Positions 1 through 5,155 of a stretch of 20,066 nt of DNA are shown here, one piece after another. A program made the position numbers and the translations under genes. The stretch lies in assembly GCA_946626395.1 (NCBI GenBank), contig CAMOUF010000130.1, positions 1-20,066 on the forward strand, given 5' to 3'. Position 1 is the first letter of the stretch. Every line of letters begins with the position of its first letter. The notes below the pieces were generated by a model that was not told where the DNA came from, made no database searches, and saw only the letters and a list, made by a program, of their open reading frames with translations. Origin of the DNA: an uncultured Clostridia bacterium. GTDB lineage: Bacteria; Bacillota; Clostridia; Christensenellales; Aristaeellaceae.

Positions 1-790
1 CGCGCTTCTGCTGCATTTCGGGGCTGATTTCCAGCTCCTTGGGGTCCATATGGCCCGCCTTCATCAGCTGGCCGTTGCCGTTCATTTTGCCCTTGATGAC
101 CTTCACCAGCACGCCCGCCAGCACGATGGACACGGCGTTGCCGATGGCCACGGCGGGGGTCATGACGGAGAGGGCCTCCGCGGCGGTCATGGAGGAGCTG
201 GCTTCAAAGATCTTGGACAGCGGGGTCGCGCCTGCGCCCATGCCGCCGCCCATGATGGGCAGGGCAATCAGAAGCAGCGCGTTCATTACGGGATAGCCCA
301 TCAGCGCGGCCACGCCCATGCACAGGCCGAAGGCCAGGATGAGGCCGCCAAAGATGGCGGGGAAGTAGCGGGCCGCGGCCTTCACCAGGAGCTTGCGGTT
401 CATGCCCAGGATGGAGCCGGTGATCAGGGCGGCGATGTACCAATCCAGGAAGCCGCCGGTGGTCTTAAAGAAGGTGCCGATGTTGCCCACCAGGTCCAGC
501 GTGCCCAGGGGCAGCTTCATATCGGCGGTGGGCAGGATGCCGAAATATACCAGCAGGCCGGAGCCAAAGATGCACACGATGGCGCCGCCGCCCAGGTAAT
601 CCTTGATGATGGGGGTATGGTCGCCGATCCAGGCCAGGATCTCGCCCAGCACCATCATGAACAGGAAGCAGCCCGCCATGCCCTTGGGCAGCACGCCCAG
701 GTAAGTGGCCAGCAGGCACACCACAGTAATTACAAGAAATAACGGCCAGGGGAGGGTGAAGAAGGTCAACGGCTTTTTCTGCTTCGTCAT
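1..790 (-). CDS. 2-hydroxycarboxylate (malate/citrate) transporter, CitS/MaeN type, C-terminus beyond window
   Basis: This is a membrane symporter of the 2-hydroxycarboxylate transporter (2HCT) family, which imports citrate or malate with Na+ or H+. About 263 residues of a usual 430-450 are present; the rest lies left of base 1. The ATG at 788-790 follows an AAGGAGA ribosome binding site. The sequence shows several hydrophobic segments, a GGGAIV stretch near residue 70, LITGSILGMNRKLLVK near residue 130, and the family signature LPIMGGGMGAGATPLSKIF near residue 187. That signature is the re-entrant-loop GGxG motif; where the citrate carrier I remember has Asn (GGGNGAG), this protein has Met. 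It lies 160 bp downstream of the malic enzyme gene on the same strand, so malate is the more likely substrate. Family is confident; substrate is inferred. Confidence 0.9.
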   Translation of the reverse strand, partial: MTKQKKPLTFFTLPWPLFLVITVVCLLATYLGVLPKGMAGCFLFMMVLGEILAWIGDHTPIIKDYLGGGAIVCIFGSGLLVYFGILPTADMKLPLGTLDLVGNIGTFFKTTGGFLDWYIAALITGSILGMNRKLLVKAAARYFPAIFGGLILAFGLCMGVAALMGYPVMNALLLIALPIMGGGMGAGATPLSKIFEASSSMTAAEALSVMTPAVAIGNAVSIVLAGVLVKVIKGKMNGNGQLMKAGHMDPKELEISPEMQQKR

Positions 791-810
791 GATTCTCTCT
801 CCTTTTTTTA

Positions 811-921
811 AAGTTCTAAGGCAGAAAAACCAAGTTCTAAGCTGAAAGATGCTTCGCCCCGGGAATGCCCGATAGCTGAACGCTGTCTGGCTTAGAACTT
901 GGAACTTGGAGCTTAGAACTC
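811..921. repeat. Heptad-word inverted repeat, TTAGAAC family
   Basis: Bases 830-842 are a perfect 13-bp inverted repeat of 890-902, and 812-820 pairs with 912-920, giving two nested stems around a loop of about 47 nt. The right arm is made of tandem 7-bp words of the type TTAGAAC/TTGGAAC. It lies between the malic enzyme stop and the transporter start, so it would form a hairpin in their shared transcript. Confidence 0.75.
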
Positions 922-950
922 AACCCTTGAAACGGAAAACGCAGATCGAA

Positions 951-2120
951 TTACAGTCTGGCCACGCCGCTGTCCCGGGCGGCCTTGGCCACGGCGGCGG
1001 CCACGGCGGGGCCGATGCGCTTGTCAAAGGCATGGGGCAGGATATACTGGGCGGTCAATTCCTCGGGGGACACCAGGTCGGCCAGGGCATGGGAAGCGGC
1101 CTGCTTCATTTCCTCGTTGATGTCCCGGGCGCGAACGTCCAGCGCCCCGCGGAACAGGCCGGGGAAGCACATCACGTTGTTGATCTGGTTGGGATGGTCG
1201 CTGCGGCCGGTGCCCACCACGGCGGCCCCGGCTTCCAGCGCCTCGTCGGGCTCGATTTCGGGGGTGGGGTTGGCCATGGGGAACACGATGGCGCCGGGGG
1301 CCATGGATTTCACCATTTCCTTGCTGACGATGTGGGGGGCGGACACGCCGATGAATACGTCGCTTCCCTTCATGGCGTCAGCCAGCTTGCCGGAGAATTT
1401 TTCAGGGTTGGTGATCTTCGCCATTTCCTCCTGGGCGGGGTTCATCTGCTCGCCTTCGCACAGAATGCCGAAGCGGTCCACCATCTTCAGGTGCTTTACT
1501 CCCAGGTTCATCAGGTGCTTGCCGATGGCGATGCCCGCGCTGCCCGCGCCGTTGATGACCACCTTGGCTTCGCCGATGTCCTTTTTCACGACCCTCAGGG
1601 CGTTGATCAGCGCCGCGCCCACCACCACGGCGGTGCCGTGCTGATCGTCGTGGAACACGGGAATATCGCACAGCTCCTTGAGCCTGCGCTCGATTTCAAA
1701 GCACCGGGGAGCGGCGATGTCCTCCAGGTTGATGCCGCCGAAGGAGCCGGAAATCAGATACACGGTGCGCACGATCTCGTCCACGTCCTTGGAGCGGACG
1801 CAGAGGGGGAAGGCGTCCACGTCGCCAAAGGCCTTGAACAGCGCGCATTTGCCCTCCATCACCGGCATGCCCGCTTCGGGGCCGATATCCCCCAGGCCCA
1901 GCACCGCGGTGCCGTCGGTGATCACGGCCACCAGGTTGTGGCGGCGGGTCAGGGTGAAGGATTTATCGTAATCCTTTTGAATTTCCAGGCAGGGCTGGGC
2001 AACGCCCGGGGTGTAAGCCACGGACAGTTCATCCTTGTTGGTTACCGGCACCCGGGACACAACCTCGATTTTTCCTTGCCATTCGCCATGGAGCCGAAGG
2101 GATTCTTCCGCGTAATTCAT
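951..2120 (-). CDS. NAD(P)-dependent malic enzyme (oxaloacetate-decarboxylating)
   Basis: Cytosolic enzyme converting L-malate to pyruvate and CO2 with reduction of NAD(P)+. The 389-residue length fits the short bacterial malic enzymes. Visible motifs are AYTPGVAQPC with the catalytic Tyr (about residue 36), MEGKCALFKAFG with the catalytic Lys (about 91), the metal-binding NLEDIAAPRCFEIE (E133, D134) and FHDDQHGTA (D159), the dinucleotide fold GAGSAGIA (191-198), and TGRSDHPNQINN. The start is set by a GGAGGTG site (2129-2135) eight bases upstream and a good promoter just before it. It is the first gene of a pair with the 2HCT transporter, suggesting malate use for pyruvate and NAD(P)H supply. 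Cofactor preference cannot be read safely. All key residues are intact. Confidence 0.96.
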   Translation of the reverse strand: MNYAEESLRLHGEWQGKIEVVSRVPVTNKDELSVAYTPGVAQPCLEIQKDYDKSFTLTRRHNLVAVITDGTAVLGLGDIGPEAGMPVMEGKCALFKAFGDVDAFPLCVRSKDVDEIVRTVYLISGSFGGINLEDIAAPRCFEIERRLKELCDIPVFHDDQHGTAVVVGAALINALRVVKKDIGEAKVVINGAGSAGIAIGKHLMNLGVKHLKMVDRFGILCEGEQMNPAQEEMAKITNPEKFSGKLADAMKGSDVFIGVSAPHIVSKEMVKSMAPGAIVFPMANPTPEIEPDEALEAGAAVVGTGRSDHPNQINNVMCFPGLFRGALDVRARDINEEMKQAASHALADLVSPEELTAQYILPHAFDKRIGPAVAAAVAKAARDSGVARL

Positions 2121-2156
2121 AGGGGGAGCACCTCCGTTTATTTGTTTGTTATTTCT

Positions 2157-2185
2157 ATTATACGTGTATCTGCCGGAAAAATCAA
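2157..2185 (-). promoter_or_regulatory. Sigma-A promoter of the malic enzyme-transporter pair
   Basis: On the minus strand TTGATT (2180-2185) is separated by 17 bp from a perfect TATAAT (2157-2162). The predicted transcript starts near 2150, giving a leader of about 30 nt with the GGAGGTG ribosome binding site. Confidence 0.75.
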
Positions 2186-2232
2186 TACCTGATTAGACAT
2201 TTGTGGAAAAACGGCGCATGATGAGAAAAAAG

Positions 2233-2417
2233 GGCAATAGGCAACAGGCGATAGGTGTAGAGTAGAGAGTAAAGAGTACAGATTTCAGAGTGCAGATGAT
2301 ATAGCCGAACACAAGAACCGGAACCGGCTTGGCATAACAAAAATATCTGAACTCTGAACGCTTCACTCTGTACTCTCGTTTCTACTTCCTATTGCCTAAT
2401 CCCTATTGCCTAATGCC
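2233..2417. repeat. Heptad-word inverted repeat, GGCAATA/GAGTACA composite
   Basis: This fills most of the 352-bp gap between malic enzyme and tadA. The left arm (about 2233-2300) reads as about nine consecutive 7-bp words, first of type GGCAATA and then of type GAGTACA. The right arm (about 2346-2417) carries the reverse-complement words (TGTACTC, then TTGCCTA types), again at 7-bp spacing. The arms are imperfectly complementary around a loop of about 45 nt. The same composite, in the same order, recurs at 9523-9697. The rest of the gap holds only the malic enzyme promoter; no ORF there is credible. Confidence 0.8.
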
Positions 2418-2472
2418 TTCCCCTTCTCCCACAGAATTTTTCCTTGCGGAGATCATCGCTGTGGTGGTATAC

Positions 2473-2922
2473 TTATTTTGATTCACGCCTGGAAGAAAAA
2501 AAGCGGCGCAGCGCATCGGCGCAGGCGTCCTCCATCACGCCGCCCGTGCAGCGGACCCGGTGGAAAAAGGCGGGGTCCTCCGGCAGGGTATACACGCTGC
2601 CGCAGCAGCCCTGGCGCAGGTCAAAAGCCCCAAAGACGCATGCGTCCAATTCCGCCATCATCAGCGCGCCCGCGCACATGGGGCAGGGCTCCAGGGTCAC
2701 ATACAGGGTGCAGCCGTGGAGACGGCGGCTGCCCAGGGCCTGGCAGGCTCGCTCCATGGCCAGCATTTCCGCGTGGGCGAAGGGGCGGCCCGCTTCCCGT
2801 TCATTGTGGGCCCGGGCGATGACGCGGCCTTTATATACCACCACCGCGCCCACCGGCACCTCCGCCTCATCCTTTTCCGCTTCCAGGATGGCTTCTTTCA
2901 TAAAGCCTTCCGCCGTCAGCAT
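2473..2922 (-). CDS. tadA: tRNA-specific adenosine deaminase TadA
   Basis: Zinc enzyme that deaminates adenosine 34 of tRNA-Arg(ACG) to inosine for wobble decoding. The 149-residue product has the cytidine/deoxycytidylate deaminase core: EVPVGAVVV (about 21-29), FAHAEMLAM with zinc-ligand His50 and proton-shuttle Glu52, EPCPMCAG with Cys80 and Cys83, and the family-typical DLRQGCCGSVYTL, where many relatives have AGAAGS. The reading frame is open up to 3000, but the start at 2922 is preferred: it has a GGGAGGG ribosome binding site, matches the usual TadA N-terminus, and a good promoter lies inside the longer version. It is divergent from the nitroreductase gene, with 76 bp between the start codons. 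Confidence 0.95.
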   Translation of the reverse strand: MLTAEGFMKEAILEAEKDEAEVPVGAVVVYKGRVIARAHNEREAGRPFAHAEMLAMERACQALGSRRLHGCTLYVTLEPCPMCAGALMMAELDACVFGAFDLRQGCCGSVYTLPEDPAFFHRVRCTGGVMEDACADALRRFFSSRRESK

Positions 2923-2956
2923 CCCGATCCCTCCCCGTTCCGTAAAAGCTGCATCC

Positions 2957-2985
2957 ATTATACCCGTATCGCCCGCACTGTTCAA
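2957..2985 (-). promoter_or_regulatory. tadA: Sigma-A promoter of tadA
   Basis: On the minus strand TTGAAC (2980-2985) is followed after 17 bp by a perfect TATAAT (2957-2962). Transcription would begin near 2950, about 28 nt before the tadA start. The -35 box overlaps the region of the nitroreductase ribosome binding site on the other strand. Confidence 0.7.
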
Positions 2986-2998
2986 GGAGGAAAAAGCC

Positions 2999-3559
2999 AT
3001 GACCCATGAAACCCTTCGCCTGATTTCCAGCCGCCGCAGCCACCGCGCCTATGAAAAAACGCCCCTTTCCCAGGAGCAGCTGGACGCCCTTTTGCAAGCC
3101 GCCGTGGAAGCGCCCTCCGCCGTGAACCGCCAGCCCTGGCATTTTACCGTGGTGCGCAATCAGGCGCTGCTGGATGAAATGAACGCCGCCGTGTGGGAAC
3201 AGATGATGAAGCGCCAGCCCGACAAGCGCTCCCCCCGGTTCGCGGACAAGGACTTCCATGTGTTCTATCACGCCCCCACGGTGATCTTCCTTTCCGGCCT
3301 GCCGGACTTTTACTATACCCCCATCGACTGCGGCATCGCCGTGGAAAATATCGCCCTGGCCGCGGAAAGCATGGGCCTGGGCAGCGTGATTCTGGGCATG
3401 CCCCGGGACGCCTTCGCCGGGGACAAGGCGGAGCAATTCAAAAAAGCCCTCCATTTTCCCGAGGGCTGGGATTTTGTGATTGCCATTGCCGTGGGCGTGC
3501 CCACGGACACCAAGGCGGCCCACCCCGTCAGGGAGGACCGGATTTCCTTCGTGGATTAA
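2999..3559 (+). CDS. Nitroreductase family protein (FMN-dependent oxidoreductase)
   Basis: A 186-residue member of the nitroreductase superfamily, soluble FMN enzymes that use NAD(P)H to reduce nitro-compounds, quinones or flavins; the true substrate cannot be deduced. Visible signatures are SRRSHRAYEKTPLS (about 10-24, binding FMN phosphate), EAPSAVNRQPWHF (about 37-49, FMN contact), and the dimer-interface helix CGIAVENIALAAESMGLGSV (111-130), ending in a core strand FVIAIAVGVP. The ATG follows AAGGAGG at a good distance. The frame is open to the left over the antisense of tadA, but that extension has no similarity to the family. It is divergent from tadA; I see no convincing promoter of its own in the 76-bp gap. 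Confidence 0.92.
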   Translation: MTHETLRLISSRRSHRAYEKTPLSQEQLDALLQAAVEAPSAVNRQPWHFTVVRNQALLDEMNAAVWEQMMKRQPDKRSPRFADKDFHVFYHAPTVIFLSGLPDFYYTPIDCGIAVENIALAAESMGLGSVILGMPRDAFAGDKAEQFKKALHFPEGWDFVIAIAVGVPTDTKAAHPVREDRISFVD

Positions 3560-3569
3560 AGCCCCTTGT

Positions 3570-3618
3570 CTGTCCCGCCGCAGCGCCGCGCCTTTTCAGC
3601 GGCCAAACGGCGGGACAG
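3570..3618 (+). terminator. Strong two-tier hairpin after the nitroreductase gene (no U-tract)
   Basis: Bases 3570-3580 (CTGTCCCGCCG) are a perfect 11-bp inverted repeat of 3608-3618. A second stem of 5 bp (3585-3589 with 3599-3603) sits in the loop. It starts 10 bp after the stop codon, where a terminator is expected. No T-run follows, so it may instead protect the mRNA 3' end or be a palindromic repeat. Confidence 0.5.
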
Positions 3619-3670
3619 TGATCGGGCGATCTCCCAGGGCTATTGTATGCGGGGCCGGGAAAAAATATGA

Positions 3671-3732
3671 ATGAGTGAGGAGTTAATAGTTCGTATTATT
3701 AGGGCGCAAAGCGCTCACGATTCACTCCTCGC
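3671..3732. repeat. Short heptad-type inverted repeat, GAGGAGT family, with GCGC hairpin core
   Basis: GAGGAGT at 3677-3683 is complementary to ACTCCTC at 3724-3730, and the stem continues past one mismatch with AAT/ATT. The loop holds a small hairpin, GCGC-AAA-GCGC (3704-3714). The word GAGGAGTTAATAGT also occurs at 4658-4670, and with one change at 7727-7740. The remaining parts of the 239-bp gap are the hairpin at 3570 and the promoter at 3746. Confidence 0.65.
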
Positions 3733-3745
3733 TTCTGACTGATTA

Positions 3746-3775
3746 TTGCCTTACCGTTTTCTTTCAGCCTAAAAT
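3746..3775 (+). promoter_or_regulatory. Possible sigma-A promoter of the TraX-family gene
   Basis: TTGCCT (3746-3751), an 18-bp spacer and TAAAAT (3770-3775). Transcription would start near 3782, leaving a very short leader with the AAGAAGGA site just before the ATG at 3799. Confidence 0.45.
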
Positions 3776-3798
3776 AAAAAAAGAAGGATCATTGTACC

Positions 3799-4593
3799 AT
3801 GGAAACAACACAGGAAACCCTGTCCCGCCGCACAGGCGGAAACGAAAACAAGCTGCTGGTGAAAGGGCTGGCTTATTTCTTCATGCTCATCGACCACGTG
3901 GGCGTCGTTTTTCTGCCCCAGTATTTTGAATTGCGCATCCTGGGGCGCATCGCCATGCCGCTGTTTGCCTGGGGCATCTGCGTGGGCGCGGAATACACCC
4001 GGAATATTTGGGTCTATGCCCTGCGGATGCTGATCGTGGGTGCCATCTCCCAGCCCTTCTTTGTGTACGGCATGGGCCACAGCTGGGCGGAATTGAATGT
4101 GTTCGCCACCCTGCTGCTGGGGCTGCTGGGCATCGCGGCCATCCGGGAAAAGCGCTTCGGCAGTCAGTTCTGGGGCCCCGCCGCCGTGATCCTGGTGGCC
4201 TGCGTGTTCAGCATGGACTATGGCTGGCAGGGTGTGGCCTTCGTGATGCTGCTGTACGGCGCGCGGAAGAACACCTCCGCCATCATTTCCCTGATGATCG
4301 CCTACTGCCTGTATTGGGGCGGCGGCACCTACGGCATCCGGGAAATCTTCGGCCTGCCGGTGTTCCGCAGCGTTTCCTGGCTTCCCAACGGCGGCAAGCT
4401 GATTTCCGATGTGTCCCGGGTCCAGTTCTGGGCCATCCTGTCTTTGCCCATCATGATCCTGCCCCTGGCCTCCCGGAAGGATGGCTTCAAGGTACCCAAA
4501 TGGGTGGGCTATGCCATTTATCCCGTTCATATGGCCATCTTCGCTCTGATCCGGCATTGGAGCGAGATCATGGCACTTTTTGGAGTCAAGTGA
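3799..4593 (+). CDS. TraX family integral membrane protein
   Basis: A 264-residue polytopic membrane protein of the TraX family (acyltransferase-like). The family is named for the F-plasmid protein that N-acetylates pilin, but many Clostridia carry chromosomal copies of unknown function. Sequence marks are LLVKGLAYFFMLIDHVGVVF near the N-terminus (the family K-x-(I/L)-A-x-x-x-M-x-I-D-H block), LRILGRIAMPLFAWGICVG, about seven to eight hydrophobic segments, and the C-terminal YAIYPVHMAIFALI block, which matches the family's terminal Y-P-x-H-x-x-I motif. The start is preceded by a moderate AAGAAGGA site. It stands alone, flanked by repeat elements, with no conjugation or pilin genes nearby. Acylation of a cell-surface polymer is possible but is inference. 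Confidence 0.9.
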   Translation: METTQETLSRRTGGNENKLLVKGLAYFFMLIDHVGVVFLPQYFELRILGRIAMPLFAWGICVGAEYTRNIWVYALRMLIVGAISQPFFVYGMGHSWAELNVFATLLLGLLGIAAIREKRFGSQFWGPAAVILVACVFSMDYGWQGVAFVMLLYGARKNTSAIISLMIAYCLYWGGGTYGIREIFGLPVFRSVSWLPNGGKLISDVSRVQFWAILSLPIMILPLASRKDGFKVPKWVGYAIYPVHMAIFALIRHWSEIMALFGVK

Positions 4594-4608
4594 TTTTAGC
4601 AGGGAAAA

Positions 4609-4760
4609 GGCAATAGGCAAGAGGCATTAGGCATTCGGCATTAGGGGATAACGAATGAGGAGTTAATAGTAGGCGCTTCGCGCCATAATACGAATTCATT
4701 GTGGAATAACAGCTTTCAACTCCTCACTCCTCACTCCTAACTGTCATAACTCCTCACTTT
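4609..4760. repeat. Composite heptad repeat: GGCAATA half-arm joined to a GAGGAGT inverted repeat
   Basis: Bases 4609-4643 are five tandem 7-bp words of the GGCAATA type with no complementary partner nearby. They run, still in heptad register, into the GAGGAGT family. TGAGGAGTT (4656-4664) can pair with 4718-4726 or with 4748-4756, because the right arm is tandem ACTCCTC/ACTCCTA words. The centre holds a perfect hairpin GGCGC-TTC-GCGCC (4672-4684). The element fills the 223-bp gap between the TraX gene and the next gene. Confidence 0.75.
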
Positions 4761-4816
4761 TTTCTTCCTCCGGCATAGGATGCAAAGGAAAGCCGAACCG
4801 CAAGGAGGAAAGAAGC

Positions 4817-5152
4817 ATGAACCAGGACAGGGCCGGGGCCGTATCCCCGTTTTCCGCTTTGACCTATCAGGAACAGCAGACCCGATGGATGGAATGGCGC
4901 TCCCGGCAATTGGACTACCAGCCCTCCGGCAGCACGCCCCCCGATGAAAGCCGGGCCCGGGGGAAAGAGCCTGCCCGGCAGACGCGGCAGGAAAGGGAAA
5001 CCTACCCCACGTCCGGCGGGCTGCCGCCCCTGCGCGTTCCCAACATGCCCATCGCCGCGCCCACCCGGCATCAGGAATTGGATCAGGTGATCAGCCGCCA
5101 TCAAAAGGCCCTGCGCCAGGCCGGCCAGTTTCAGACGGCGGCGCTGAAATGA
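4817..5152 (+). CDS. Small hypothetical protein, Pro/Gln/Arg-rich
   Basis: A 111-residue product I do not recognise. It has no signal peptide or membrane segment. It is hydrophilic and rich in Q, R, P and E, with a predicted helical N-terminal patch (FSALTYQEQQTRWMEWRSRQLDY), a likely disordered middle (about 36-75) and a helical C-terminus (HQELDQVISRHQKALRQAGQF). An excellent AAGGAGG site lies at the right spacing before the ATG, which supports a real gene. Its stop is only 3 bp from the stop of the convergent penicillin-binding protein gene, so the two transcripts must overlap or share a compact end. Function unknown. Confidence 0.72.
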   Translation: MNQDRAGAVSPFSALTYQEQQTRWMEWRSRQLDYQPSGSTPPDESRARGKEPARQTRQERETYPTSGGLPPLRVPNMPIAAPTRHQELDQVISRHQKALRQAGQFQTAALK

Positions 5153-5155
5153 GGG

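Noticed and set aside
906..2192. 428-residue open frame on the plus strand opposite the malic enzyme gene
   Set aside because: His/Gly/Val-rich translation with no family features; it is the antisense shadow of a clear, motif-complete enzyme gene.
2444..2998. Long N-terminal extension of the nitroreductase frame
   Set aside because: It is antisense to tadA, and the family N-terminus and AAGGAGG site place the start at 2999.
2923..3000. Upstream start for TadA at 3000
   Set aside because: A TATAAT promoter lies inside this stretch and a good ribosome binding site precedes the start at 2922.
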